A stretch of 64,000 bases of DNA from Peptoniphilus phoceensis (GCF_001517665.2 NZ_LN999808.1:1-64000), one strand, 5' to 3'. Shown: positions 1 through 11,876, counted from the stretch's first letter. Numbers and translations: made by a program. The notes: generated by a model not told the origin, from the sequence alone.

Positions 1-523
<523 letters not shown>

Positions 524-580
524 AAAATTTGTATGACTCATTAGTTTCCTCAAAACTAAACGAATATCTGGTTTGCTTGT

Positions 581-600
581 GATTCTTATTATTAAGAATC
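581..600 (-). other. inverted repeat in the 16S leader
   Basis: A perfect palindromic arm pair, GATTCTTA and TAAGAATC, separated by four bases, lies in the transcribed leader between promoter P3 and 16S. It could be part of the leader structure used in rRNA processing. No function is demonstrated by sequence alone. The rest of 524-950 is AT-rich leader and promoter DNA without a credible gene. Confidence 0.5.
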
Positions 601-704
601 TGTGATTCTAATCACGAAATTTGTGTGATTCATTACGAATCTTTTCTATCTTCACACTATTTAATTATCATGTTTCATTGCTACTCTTTTGAAGTAGCTT
701 GTTT

Positions 705-733
705 ATTATACTACCGTGTTTTTTCTTTGTCAA
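705..733 (-). promoter_or_regulatory. rRNA operon promoter P3 (proximal)
   Basis: On the minus strand a perfect -35 TTGACA (728-733) is followed after exactly 17 bases by a perfect -10 TATAAT (705-710). It is the promoter nearest to 16S, giving a leader of about 170 nt. An inverted repeat GCTACT/AGTAGC (679-698) lies at the predicted transcript start. Confidence 0.9.
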
Positions 734-813
734 GCAATTTTTACAATTTTTTTAAATTGTTTTTACTTAACTTTCACAGTAATTTGTTTGCTGTCTCAAG
801 TGACAACTTCTAT

Positions 814-842
814 ATATTATCATCTTGTTCTTTATCTGTCAA
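814..842 (-). promoter_or_regulatory. rRNA operon promoter P2
   Basis: Minus-strand TTGACA (837-842), 17-base spacer, TAATAT (814-819). Its surroundings match P1: both have TTGACAGATAAA at the -35 and AGTTGTCA just after the -10, so the two look like a duplicated promoter unit. Confidence 0.85.
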
Positions 843-915
843 CTGTTTTTTTATATTTTTTAAATCTTTTTTGTCTTAAAAATTAAAAACAGCTGCCTTT
901 TTTGACAACTGTTAT

Positions 916-944
916 ATGATACTATTTTCTTTTTTATCTGTCAA
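916..944 (-). promoter_or_regulatory. rRNA operon promoter P1 (distal)
   Basis: Minus-strand TTGACA (939-944), 17-base spacer, TATCAT (916-921). It is the farthest of three promoters in series upstream of 16S and ends right at the stop codon of the neighbouring ClbS-like gene. Confidence 0.8.
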
Positions 945-951
945 TACTTTT

Positions 952-1475
952 TTAATATAATTCTGAAAGTTTTTTCCACTTTCTTATTTTTGTCCTAAAG
1001 GTCTTAAAGGGTGCCACAGTATTTACATGTATAAACTTATAGACTTCCCAGGCTGCAGTTTTTGTTGCTCCATCAGCCCATTTTCTCATGTGTGGTCTAA
1101 ATAGTTCTTCTTCAGTCATAGTATCTATAAGTTCTAGGATCTCATTTATATTTCCATCTAATAGGTTTTTAAGTTCTTCTAAGGACAAATGGGAATAAGT
1201 TTCATTAAAGAATTCATATAGTTTTCCAAGTTCATTCCATTTAAATTTATCCGATGGTGTTTTACTTCCAAGCCTTTTTTCTCGTCTTCTTCCCATTTTA
1301 TCAAAAGGCTTGTCCATCCCACTTGGTAAGATAGATTTTCTGCAGGGCTTCTATCTACTCCATCAAATTTTTGATCCTTTAACTTTTCATCAATATCAGT
1401 AAATTCTTCAATATACTTTTTATAGGCTTTAGTAATTTCTTCTTTTAGTTCTTCTTTACTCTCGTATTCTTTCAT
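952..1475 (-). pseudogene. ClbS/DfsB-family four-helix-bundle protein, frameshifted
   Basis: Two overlapping reading frames together make one protein of about 170 residues. The first frame (from ATG at 1475) runs EYESKEELKEEI...PAENLSYQVGW...KGLEVK; the second continues with TPSDKFKWNELG...EELFRPHMRKWAD...KFIHVNTVAPFKTFRTKIRKWKK. This is the layout I know for the ClbS/DfsB family (DinB-like fold; ClbS hydrolyses colibactin, most members have unknown roles). The break is at a run of four T (1260-1263, AAAA on the coding strand): one extra A would restore GLEVK-TPSDK. It is therefore a one-base homopolymer deletion or a sequencing error. The gene follows the CmpB-like gene by 9 bp and probably shares its transcript. 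Apart from this break the sequence is well conserved. Confidence 0.85.
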
Positions 1476-1484
1476 ATTTATCCT

Positions 1485-2291
1485 TTATAGGTGTTCGTTA
1501 TCTCTAATTAATTTTTTTATTTCTGCAAATTCTTCTTGCGCTTCTTCTAGATTCTTTTTCAAGTTAGGAAAAGTCTTTAATATCCTCTTTTCTTCTAGTC
1601 TTTCTCTTCTTTCTCTAAGCTCCTTAACTCTTTCTTCAAGTTCTATATATTCTGCTTTCTTCTTTAGTTCTTCTTGTCTATTTTTTATTTGAACAGTTCT
1701 GTCGTAGACTCTAACTCCAATTCTGTCAGAAACTTTCTTTATATCTTTACTTATTTTATCTATTGCCCTAAATTCTTTGTTTAGTCCTATAAGTGTATTT
1801 ACTGTTGCTATTACATCTATTAACATAACTATTGCTAGGACTATATCTATATATTTTAAAGCAGTCAATGGTATTAAATTTACTAAATCACTTATAAGTG
1901 GATGAACTGCTTCATATAATAAAAAGCAAAACATACCCCATATCACTGAAAATTCAAGACAGACATATCCACCTATATTTAGTTTCTTTTGAGAGTAATC
2001 CCACCATCTTTCGTGGAATATTTTTTCCAAAAAGAATCCTGCAACTAGTTCTATCAAGGTTGCGATTAGCATTGAGCCCAAAAATAAAACAAATTTATTT
2101 TTTTCAGCTATATCTGTTAAGAAAATTATTACTGATATTGCTCCAAATCCATATATTGGACAGTAAGGTCCAGCTAAAAATCCTCTATTTATAAATTTCC
2201 CCACAGTTACGGCATGATAAGCCACTTCTACCACCCAGCCTATGAAGGCGTAGATAAAAAAGTACATAAAAAACAACAAGTATTTTTCCAT
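1485..2291 (-). CDS. CmpB-like (putative ABC-transporter type IV) membrane protein
   Basis: 268 residues. The N-terminal 180 residues hold about five hydrophobic membrane segments and the features FIYAFIGWVVEV and FINRGFLAGPYCPIYGFGA, which mark the PF06541 family (putative ABC-transporter type IV, CmpB). Despite the family name, no transport activity is established and no ABC partner is next to it. Residues from about 185 to 268 are highly charged and predicted to form a coiled coil (KNRQEELKKKAEY, ELRERRERLEEK). It heads a two-gene transcript with the frameshifted ClbS-like gene. The start is an ATG after a GGAGG-type ribosome site. Function is unknown. Confidence 0.85.
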   Translation of the reverse strand: MEKYLLFFMYFFIYAFIGWVVEVAYHAVTVGKFINRGFLAGPYCPIYGFGAISVIIFLTDIAEKNKFVLFLGSMLIATLIELVAGFFLEKIFHERWWDYSQKKLNIGGYVCLEFSVIWGMFCFLLYEAVHPLISDLVNLIPLTALKYIDIVLAIVMLIDVIATVNTLIGLNKEFRAIDKISKDIKKVSDRIGVRVYDRTVQIKNRQEELKKKAEYIELEERVKELRERRERLEEKRILKTFPNLKKNLEEAQEEFAEIKKLIRDNEHL

Positions 2292-2395
2292 TTTTCCTCC
2301 ACTTCTAAATTTTCATTAGTGCCTTGATTTTGATGATATATTTCTTAAATAATTTAGACTTTCAATTTTCTATTTTAAATTTTTTTGTAATAAAA

Positions 2396-2420
2396 AATAT
2401 GTTAGCCTTACTAACATATT
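2396..2420 (-). terminator. Rho-independent terminator of the kinase-LacI-LuxR operon
   Basis: Ten-base-pair stem (AATATGTTAG/CTAACATATT) with a five-base loop, followed on the minus strand by a run of T. It lies 9 bp after the LuxR-type stop codon. Confidence 0.8.
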
Positions 2421-2428
2421 ATAAACTA

Positions 2429-2956
2429 TTAATCTTTTATTTGACTGTATTTTTTTACAATTTCTCTTCTGCCACTTACATTTAATTTTTTGTAGAGGTC
2501 TGTGAGATTGTTCTTTATAGTCTTTTCACTGACAAAAATTTCTCTGGAAATTTCTTTATTTGTCTTTCCTAAAATAATTTCCTCTAACAAGTACTTTTCT
2601 CTTTTGTTAAGAGTCTTTATCTTTTTAAATTTTTCGTTTCTATCTCTCTTTACTTTTTTAAGTCTTTCTTCTATATATAGATATCCTCTCAATGTCTTAT
2701 CTACAGCTTCTAGAACTTCTTCTTCTGATGCCCAAAAACTCAAAAAGGAACACTCTATTATCAGCGGAAGATTTTTTTCATCTACTAAAGCTATTTTATC
2801 TATGTTTAGTTCTTGATATTTTAGATCTTCAAATATAAGAAGATCAAAATCCTTGTCTTTATCTTCATAAAAATCAAGGACTTCATATCCCTCTAGGATA
2901 TTCTGAAGTCCTCTTTTTATAATTTCACTTTTTGTCTCGAGAGCAATTTTTATCAT
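2429..2956 (-). CDS. LuxR/NarL-type HTH regulator with divergent receiver-like N-terminus
   Basis: 175 residues. The C-terminal third (about 112-170) is a LuxR-type helix-turn-helix: LNKREKYLLEEIILGKTNKEI followed by the recognition segment VSEKTIKNNLTDLYKKLNV. The first 100 residues resemble a degenerate response-regulator receiver: SEIIKRGLQNIL matches the usual first helix and FDLLIFED could hold the phosphoacceptor Asp, but the acidic pair near the N-terminus is missing. It may therefore work without phosphorylation. No histidine kinase is adjacent. Its ATG overlaps the stop of the LacI-type gene by four bases (ATGA), which points to translational coupling and a shared regulatory task. 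Confidence 0.8.
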   Translation of the reverse strand: MIKIALETKSEIIKRGLQNILEGYEVLDFYEDKDKDFDLLIFEDLKYQELNIDKIALVDEKNLPLIIECSFLSFWASEEEVLEAVDKTLRGYLYIEERLKKVKRDRNEKFKKIKTLNKREKYLLEEIILGKTNKEISREIFVSEKTIKNNLTDLYKKLNVSGRREIVKKYSQIKD

Positions 2957-3963
2957 TTTAAACTTTTTACACTTTCTCTTTCAAGAATTTCTGATGGAAG
3001 GACAAGATTTTCTGATAAATCACTTTCCTTTTTAGCAATTTTCTTTAAGATTTTTCTAATTGAAACTGCCCCAATATCGTAGTAAGGAACCTTAACTGTT
3101 GTAAGTTTTGGTCTATAAATATTTGAAATATATGATCCACCAAAACCTGTAACAGAAATATCATCAGGTGTCTTGTAACCATTGTCCAATAAAATATTCA
3201 TAAGATGAATAGCAAGAGTATCATAAGATGTAAAGACGGCTGTAATATTTTCTTTTTTCACAGTTTCAAGAATGTTAGCTTCTTCATCTTCTACATCACT
3301 TGCTTCTAAACCTTCAACAAAAAGATTTGTTTTCTTTAAACCAGCTTCTTCCATAGCCTTGTTGTATCCTTCGATTTTTTTCTTTTCAAAAGTTCTGTCG
3401 AAGTCTTTTCTTATAGCAAGAGAAGCAATATTTTTATGTCCCTTTTCTATTAAAAGCTTAACCATTTCGTAGGATGCTTTTTCATAGTCAATTTCTGTTG
3501 AGAATTTTTCAATTTCATAGAAATTAGAAATTATTACATAAGGGATCTTACTTTCTTCAAGTTTATATTCAAGTTTAGGATTATGTAAATTTGAAATTAC
3601 AATTATACCTTCAACTTGTTTTTGTGCCAAAAGGTTAGCAAATTTCATTTCAGATTCAACATCACCATAGGAGCTTGATAGAAGTATGTCGTATTTGTAC
3701 ATTCTTCCAATTTCTTCCACTCCTCTGAGGATTTGAGAAATAAAATTAGATCCAATGTCTTCTACAATTACACCTATTAAATTTGATTTTTTTGTAACTA
3801 AACTTCTCGCTACTTCATTTGGTTTATAGTCTAAAACGTCAATAGCGTGTAGGACTCTTCTTCGTGCCTCAGGGCTAACAGGTTTTGAGTCATTTATTAC
3901 CCTTGATACTGTAGAAATGGACACATCTGCCATTTTTGCTACGTCTTTAATTGTAGATGCCAT
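2953..3963 (-). CDS. LacI-family transcriptional regulator
   Basis: 336 residues. An N-terminal LacI helix-turn-helix (ASTIKDVAKMADVSISTVSRVIN, hinge DYKPNEVARSL) is followed by a periplasmic-binding-protein-like domain from about residue 60 (NLIGVIVEDIGSNFISQIL, VTGFGGSYISNIYRPKLTTV). The layout is like CcpA and sugar-responsive repressors. The region does not name an effector, since no sugar gene is adjacent. It sits 10 bp after the lipid kinase and overlaps the LuxR-type gene by 4 bp. In Firmicutes, CcpA-like proteins act globally, and this could be one, but the lack of clear HPr-contact residues that I can recognise leaves this open. Confidence 0.88.
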   Translation of the reverse strand: MASTIKDVAKMADVSISTVSRVINDSKPVSPEARRRVLHAIDVLDYKPNEVARSLVTKKSNLIGVIVEDIGSNFISQILRGVEEIGRMYKYDILLSSSYGDVESEMKFANLLAQKQVEGIIVISNLHNPKLEYKLEESKIPYVIISNFYEIEKFSTEIDYEKASYEMVKLLIEKGHKNIASLAIRKDFDRTFEKKKIEGYNKAMEEAGLKKTNLFVEGLEASDVEDEEANILETVKKENITAVFTSYDTLAIHLMNILLDNGYKTPDDISVTGFGGSYISNIYRPKLTTVKVPYYDIGAVSIRKILKKIAKKESDLSENLVLPSEILERESVKSLK

Positions 3964-3973
3964 AGTTTCCTCC

Positions 3974-4867
3974 TTATGGTACTATTATTTTTAATTTATT
4001 TTCTAAAACTTTAAAAGTCATAGGAAGTGTTGAAGCCTTTTCTCCGTCCACATCTATTGTTAGTTCTTCATCACTAGATATTTTTATATTTTTTGTCTTT
4101 AAGTACATTACCTTGTTGTGATCCACATGTCGTCCGCCCATTAGAGATGTAAAAAGTTCTGGTACATCAGAAATCTTAATTCCCTTAAAAATTAAAACAT
4201 CTAGATATCCATCTGAAATATCAGCCAAAGGTGCCATTCTCTTAAAACCACCAACTGAAGTTGAATTAGTAATTAAAAATAAAAGCCCTTCTACTGTCCC
4301 AGTAAATTCTTCACTTTCAACATAAAAATTTAAACTTTTTTGATATCTGAAAATTTTCTTTTCTAAAAGTTCTCTGGCGCCTTCAAGATAATATGCCATA
4401 TCTCCTAGAGTTGCCTTTTTTTCTGCAGGAACTGTGTACGCAATTTCTGTTAACATCCCACCAGCAGCAACATTTATAAAGGCTCTATCTCCAGCAAGTC
4501 CAAGATCAATTGTCTTAGTCTTATAATTTTTTATCATTTTATAAAAAGCATTTGCAGATGTAGGCAAGCCTTGGGCATTTGCAAAATCATTTACAGTCCC
4601 ACTTTGAAGAATTCCAAGTGGAGTATCTCTTCCTGAAAGATAGATTCCATTTACAACTTCATTTACCGTTCCGTCTCCACCAGAACATATAATAAAGTCT
4701 TCGCCAGAATAATTATAGGCAAACCTAGTTCCATCACCCTCTTCATGGGTGAACAAGAGCTCAATTTCATACTTGTCCCTACTCATTAACTTTATAAGAT
4801 CTAATATTTTGCCAAGCGCTGTCCCTCTACCTGAATTGGGATTAGCAATAATTTTAACTCTCTTCAT
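3974..4867 (-). CDS. YegS/DgkB-family lipid kinase (diacylglycerol kinase-like)
   Basis: 297 residues. It carries the diacylglycerol/sphingosine kinase catalytic fold: ANPNSGRG at 8-15, the nucleotide-binding GGDGT at 63-67 followed by NEVVNGI, and GILQSGTVNDFANAQGLP, with FINVAAGGMLTEI in the middle. The family phosphorylates lipid alcohols such as diacylglycerol at the inner membrane face; in Firmicutes DgkB recycles diacylglycerol released during lipoteichoic acid synthesis. The exact substrate cannot be told from sequence. It is the first gene of an operon with a LacI-type and a LuxR-type regulator. Confidence 0.88.
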   Translation of the reverse strand: MKRVKIIANPNSGRGTALGKILDLIKLMSRDKYEIELLFTHEEGDGTRFAYNYSGEDFIICSGGDGTVNEVVNGIYLSGRDTPLGILQSGTVNDFANAQGLPTSANAFYKMIKNYKTKTIDLGLAGDRAFINVAAGGMLTEIAYTVPAEKKATLGDMAYYLEGARELLEKKIFRYQKSLNFYVESEEFTGTVEGLLFLITNSTSVGGFKRMAPLADISDGYLDVLIFKGIKISDVPELFTSLMGGRHVDHNKVMYLKTKNIKISSDEELTIDVDGEKASTLPMTFKVLENKLKIIVP

Positions 4868-4897
4868 CTTTTCCTCTGTCCTAATATAAAAATAAAA

Positions 4898-4922
4898 GGA
4901 GACGAAGCAATAACTCCGTCCC
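4898..4922 (-). terminator. probable terminator after the YtxH-type operon
   Basis: Minus-strand stem GGGACG/CGTCTC (one G·T pair) with a 12-base loop, followed by a T-rich stretch. It starts 5 bp after the stop codon of the gene at 4927. Confidence 0.6.
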
Positions 4923-4926
4923 TAGA

Positions 4927-5421
4927 TTATCTTAGAAAGACTTCTTTAACAGTCTTTGCAACTTCTCTTAAAATATAAAAATAGTCGATGGCGTTATTTG
5001 AACTAAGTGAAATAGTTTTTGCTGTATCAGAAATAACATCTGATATATTCATAACTGTATTTGACACTCTTAAAGAAGTATCATCGACTTGTCTTGTAAT
5101 ACCATTGACAGTGTCTGAAACAGTTCCAACTGTTGACACTAATCTTTCAACTTCTGGTTTTACATCATTTACAAGTTTTGTAGCATCAGTTGAAATTGAA
5201 TTCACATTTGTAGAAATGTCCTTGGCATTATCCATAATTGTAGGGACAGTCTTTATAGTGTGATCAATTTCTCCTTGGTTTCTCTCAACAATTTCATTAA
5301 CATTTTTTAAAACTTTAAATACATTAATAAGCACTAAAAACAGTGCCACTAGTGCAGCTATTCCAGCTACATAAAGTAAGAAACTAAGTAGGCCACCTAT
5401 AGTAAATGCTTGATCTAACAT
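4927..5421 (-). CDS. single-span membrane protein with DUF948-like helical region
   Basis: 164 residues. One strong membrane segment near residues 10-33 (LLSFLLYVAGIAALVALFLV) is followed by a long, polar, Asn/Thr/Asp-rich helical stretch with heptad character (DISTNVNSISTDATKLVNDV, TVSDTVNGITRQVDDTS), resembling DUF948 general-stress-type proteins and the signalling helices of chemoreceptors. No catalytic motif is visible. It follows the YtxH-type gene by 18 bp; DUF948 and YtxH proteins are often neighbours in Firmicutes, so an envelope or stress role is likely, though only inferred. No other family fits better. Confidence 0.7.
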   Translation of the reverse strand: MLDQAFTIGGLLSFLLYVAGIAALVALFLVLINVFKVLKNVNEIVERNQGEIDHTIKTVPTIMDNAKDISTNVNSISTDATKLVNDVKPEVERLVSTVGTVSDTVNGITRQVDDTSLRVSNTVMNISDVISDTAKTISLSSNNAIDYFYILREVAKTVKEVFLR

Positions 5422-5439
5422 ACTATATACCTCCTATTC

Positions 5440-5997
5440 TTATTTTCTTTTTTCTTTTTCTACCTTATATTTTGTTTCTTCAACAGAATCTTTTACATTG
5501 TCAGCAGATTTTTTTGCTTCTCTTTTAACGTCTTTAGCGCCTTCTTTTACATCTTCTTTAACGTCTTCTGCAGTTTCTTTAACTTCATCTGTTGTATTCT
5601 TAACATCATATTTAATATCTTCAGCACCAGCTCTAACAACTTCTCCAATTGCTTTAGCTTTTGCCTTTGCTACTTCAACATCTTCGTCAAATTCATATTT
5701 TTTAAGTGTAGCTTTATCTCTTAAATCAGCATAAGTTTTTTTAGCTTGTTCGCCAGCTTGGTAAGCCTTAAATTCAATAGTGTCTTTTGCGTCATTAGCT
5801 GCATTTAATGCTTGGTTAGCTGCTTCTTTAGACTTATTTGCGATTTCTTCACGAGTTTTTTTACCTTCTTGTGGTGCAAATAAAATACCACCTAGTGCTC
5901 CAAGAGCAAGTCCAGTACCAACTTTTGAAATTTCTCTAAGTCTTCTTCTTCTAACTGCTTGATTTCTTTTTTCTTCTAAATAATCGAATAATCCCAT
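5440..5997 (-). CDS. YtxH domain-containing protein with LEA-like tail
   Basis: 185 residues. Residues 22-50 hold the YtxH signature: a glycine-rich hydrophobic segment (GTGLALGALGGILFAPQEGKK) followed by the TREEIANKSKEA helix. The rest is a very charged helix; from about residue 120 it has short repeats of the type EDVKE/DVKxxAK, similar to late-embryogenesis-abundant (group 3) 11-mer repeats that are unfolded in solution and helical on drying or on membranes. YtxH proteins are general stress proteins of unknown mechanism. A promoter of its own is visible upstream (minus-strand TTGAGT at 6046-6051, 17-base spacer, TATAAA at 6023-6028), so it need not be read from the upstream RNA gene. Confidence 0.8.
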   Translation of the reverse strand: MGLFDYLEEKRNQAVRRRRLREISKVGTGLALGALGGILFAPQEGKKTREEIANKSKEAANQALNAANDAKDTIEFKAYQAGEQAKKTYADLRDKATLKKYEFDEDVEVAKAKAKAIGEVVRAGAEDIKYDVKNTTDEVKETAEDVKEDVKEGAKDVKREAKKSADNVKDSVEETKYKVEKEKRK

Positions 5998-6112
5998 AAT
6001 AACTCTCCTTTGTATTGTTTATTTTATAATATCTTACCCCACAATACTCAAATTAATCACATCATTTATGTATTTTTGAAATAAAATAAAAAATCTAAAA
6101 TAATAATAGTAA

Positions 6113-6297
6113 AATCCGCAATGCCGACACCTAGTTAATTCACACCCGCCAGTTACCATGGTGGGTAAAAAAACTTGATAGCGTATTCTGACTTCCGCTC
6201 AAAGACGGCTTGTCATAGGACGCTTATACACAGTTTCCCGTGTGAAATTTGTCGGTTGAATTAAGTAGGCATTCTTCGCACATCGCAGAATTTACTT
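6113..6297 (-). ncRNA. structured non-coding RNA candidate (about 185 nt, family undetermined)
   Basis: A GC-richer island in a gene-free gap. On the minus strand it begins just after a near-perfect promoter (TTGAAA, 17 bases, TATAAT). The RNA can close on itself by AAUGCC (6268-6273) with GGCAUU (6120-6125) and by UUAAUUCA (6257-6264) with UGAAUUAA (6135-6142). Inside lie three hairpins: ACACG-GGAAAC-UGUGU near 6232-6247; a long one with GCGU/ACGC, UGAC/GUCA and CCGU/GCGG layers at 6181-6224; and an ACCC/GGGT-type stem at 6144-6166. Two stems gain a G·U pair only when read on the minus strand, against one on the plus strand, which supports the promoter's direction. Length and branching suggest a family such as raiA-motif RNA, less likely 6S RNA, but I cannot assign it. 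Confidence 0.65.
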
Positions 6298-6303
6298 AAT
6301 TAA

Positions 6304-6332
6304 ATTATAACGCAATGAAAGTGCTTTTTCAA
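6304..6332 (-). promoter_or_regulatory. promoter of the structured RNA
   Basis: Minus-strand -35 TTGAAA at 6327-6332, spacer of exactly 17, -10 TATAAT at 6304-6309. The -35 overlaps the stop codon of the pseudouridine synthase gene. The expected transcript start is near 6297. Confidence 0.8.
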
Positions 6333-7225
6333 TAAGTAGAGGGGAAAAATGAAAAATCCTTGGGAAGCTTTGCACAAATTTCTATCTCTTTATTATTTCT
6401 TGGAAGCTTGAATTTTAAAGAATAAGAATGAAGGGCTTGCCTATTTATTAAATCAGATTTAGATCCATAAAGACTATCTCCCAAAACCGGATGAGAAATG
6501 TGTGCCATGTGAACTCTTATTTGGTGAGTCCTTCCAGTATGAAGAGTAAGAAGAAGAAGGCTCATGTTATCATATTCTTCTAAAACCTTATAAGATGTGA
6601 GAGATTTTTTTCCTATTACATAATTCACTTCTCTTTTTATACCATCTTCACTTGTTGCTATTGGTCCATCAATTGTGCCTTCTTTTTCATCAAGAATTCC
6701 TTCAACTATTGCAATATATTTTTTCTCAACATTTTTCTCGAATTCACTTGTCACTTTATCTTGAGCAAAAGCATTTTTGGCTACAAGGACAATTCCAGAG
6801 GTGTCTCTATCAAGTCTATTTATGAATCTCACTTTTCTTTTTATAACATTTTTTTCAAAATATCCCAACATATAATTGAGAAGAGTTCCCTCACTGTCGT
6901 CCTTTGCTGTGTGAGTAACCATAAAGGGCTCCTTATTTACAAGAACAAGATCTTCATCTTCATATAAAATATCAAGATCTTTATATTCTACTTTACCATT
7001 GGGCTCTTCATCTTGAAATCTAAGGGATACAATATCATTTCTTTTTAAAACTTTATTTTTCTTATTTATCCTAGAATTTAGATAAATATTTTCAGCTTTA
7101 ACAGACTTTCTAATTAATCTTGAAGAAACTCCCTTTTCCTTTAAAAAATCATTAACTTTTACTTTGTCAGCTGAATTTCCGCTGAATTTAAAATTTAAAA
7201 AGTCTTTGGAATTTAATCTATACAT
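6329..7225 (-). CDS. RluA-family 23S rRNA/tRNA pseudouridine synthase
   Basis: 298 residues. An S4-like RNA-binding segment (about 20-75: VNDFLKEKGVSSRLIRKSVK) precedes the synthase domain with the catalytic motif RLDRDTSG at 137-144 (Asp139 is the expected catalytic residue), and the later HTGRTHQIRVHMA and HPVLGDSLYG blocks. Family members convert specific uridines of rRNA or tRNA to pseudouridine. RluD, RluC and TruC type members cannot be separated by eye. The gene stands alone between NAD kinase, which is divergent, and the structured RNA. Confidence 0.92.
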   Translation of the reverse strand: MYRLNSKDFLNFKFSGNSADKVKVNDFLKEKGVSSRLIRKSVKAENIYLNSRINKKNKVLKRNDIVSLRFQDEEPNGKVEYKDLDILYEDEDLVLVNKEPFMVTHTAKDDSEGTLLNYMLGYFEKNVIKRKVRFINRLDRDTSGIVLVAKNAFAQDKVTSEFEKNVEKKYIAIVEGILDEKEGTIDGPIATSEDGIKREVNYVIGKKSLTSYKVLEEYDNMSLLLLTLHTGRTHQIRVHMAHISHPVLGDSLYGSKSDLINRQALHSYSLKFKLPRNNKEIEICAKLPKDFSFFPSTY

Positions 7226-7300
7226 TTTACACCTCTAGTCAACGTGACTTTATTCGTTTATAATATAAATAATAGATGAAAAAATCAAGGGGGTTTAACC

Positions 7301-8101
7301 TTGTCAAAAATTATAAATATTCTTACAAATGCAAATTATGAATCTAAAAAAACTGCCACAAATTTGCACAAAGTTTTAACTCAATATGGATACGAACCTT
7401 TTAACGGTTTTAAAAAAAATGCAGAACTCTCTATTTGCATAGGTGGTGACGGATCTTTTATAAAAGCCATTCACAAAAATGATTTTCCTGATATGCCCTT
7501 TGTCGGCATCAATACAGGACATCTTGGTTTTTATCAAGAGATAAAGCCAGAGGAAATCGAAGAGTTCGTAAAAGATTACAAAAACGGAAACTACAAAGTT
7601 GATGATATAAAACTACTTAGATCTGACATTTATACAAAAAATAAGGTCTACAAATTTTATTCTGTAAATGAAGTTGTATTAAAAGCAGCACATTCAAAAA
7701 CTATTCACATGAATGTTTTTATTGACAGAAATCATGTTGAAAAATTTTCTGGAGACGGCATCTTAGTTTCAACTCCATCGGGATCCACTGCCTACAACTT
7801 TTCTTCGGGAGGAGCAATAGTATATCCAAGTCTTCACGTCTTGCAGATGACTCCCATATCTCCAGTTAACTCGGCAGCTTATAGGTCTCTTAGTTCTTCA
7901 GTAATAGTCCCTGGAGCTCACACAATTTCCTTAGTCGTTGAAAAGAGATATAAAGATTCTAATCTGCTTTTAGTTGACGGCTCAGAATATTTTTTCAACA
8001 ACTTGCACAGAGTAAATATTAGACTGTCAAACAAAACAATAAAAAAACTTGTCTTTTCAAATAATTCCTACTGGGATAATTTAAAAGACAAGTTCCTATA
8101 A
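7301..8101 (+). CDS. nadK: NAD kinase
   Basis: 266 residues. It phosphorylates NAD to NADP using ATP. The family motifs are GGDGS at 48-52, NTGHLGF at 71-77 and the later DGILVSTPSGSTAYNFSSGG, plus an SVNEVV block. The start is a TTG codon placed seven bases after AAGGGGG, with no better ATG upstream. A TATAAT at 7252-7257 precedes it. It is one of the few plus-strand genes and is followed by a terminator shared with the convergent pyrG. Length matches short Firmicutes NadK proteins (about 265-270). Confidence 0.93.
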   Translation: MSKIINILTNANYESKKTATNLHKVLTQYGYEPFNGFKKNAELSICIGGDGSFIKAIHKNDFPDMPFVGINTGHLGFYQEIKPEEIEEFVKDYKNGNYKVDDIKLLRSDIYTKNKVYKFYSVNEVVLKAAHSKTIHMNVFIDRNHVEKFSGDGILVSTPSGSTAYNFSSGGAIVYPSLHVLQMTPISPVNSAAYRSLSSSVIVPGAHTISLVVEKRYKDSNLLLVDGSEYFFNNLHRVNIRLSNKTIKKLVFSNNSYWDNLKDKFL

Positions 8102-8102
8102 G

Positions 8103-8133
8103 AAAAGTCCTAGTTCAAAACTTAGGACTTTTT
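8103..8133. terminator. bidirectional terminator between nadK and pyrG
   Basis: Inverted repeat AAAAGTCCTA/TAGGACTTTT with flanking A and T runs on opposite sides. It can serve the two convergent genes that end within 35 bp. Confidence 0.85.
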
Positions 8134-8139
8134 ATTTTT

Positions 8140-11819
<3,680 letters not shown>

Positions 11820-11850
11820 ACTTCCCCCTATTTAAAAATAAAAACAAAAA

Positions 11851-11876
11851 AATGGCAATTAATTAAAATTGCCATT
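11851..11876 (-). terminator. intrinsic terminator in the glutamine synthetase leader (possible attenuator)
   Basis: Perfect ten-base-pair stem AATGGCAATT/AATTGCCATT with a six-base loop, followed on the minus strand by seven T. It lies 64 bp after the kinase stop codon, but about 18 nt after the predicted start site of a strong promoter and 31 bp before the glutamine synthetase start codon. Confidence 0.85.

Noticed and set aside
625-879. 84-codon reading frame upstream of 16S
   Set aside because: Almost entirely Phe, Ser and Leu from T-rich promoter DNA; overlaps two strong promoters on the other strand.
1179-1475. Two separate small genes at 952-1317 and 1179-1475
   Set aside because: They overlap by 139 bp and join into one ClbS/DfsB-like protein if one base is added.
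6113-6300. tmRNA, RNase P RNA or T-box
   Set aside because: No tRNA-like ends or tag frame, no RNase P core motifs, and no T-box TGGNACCGCG sequence.
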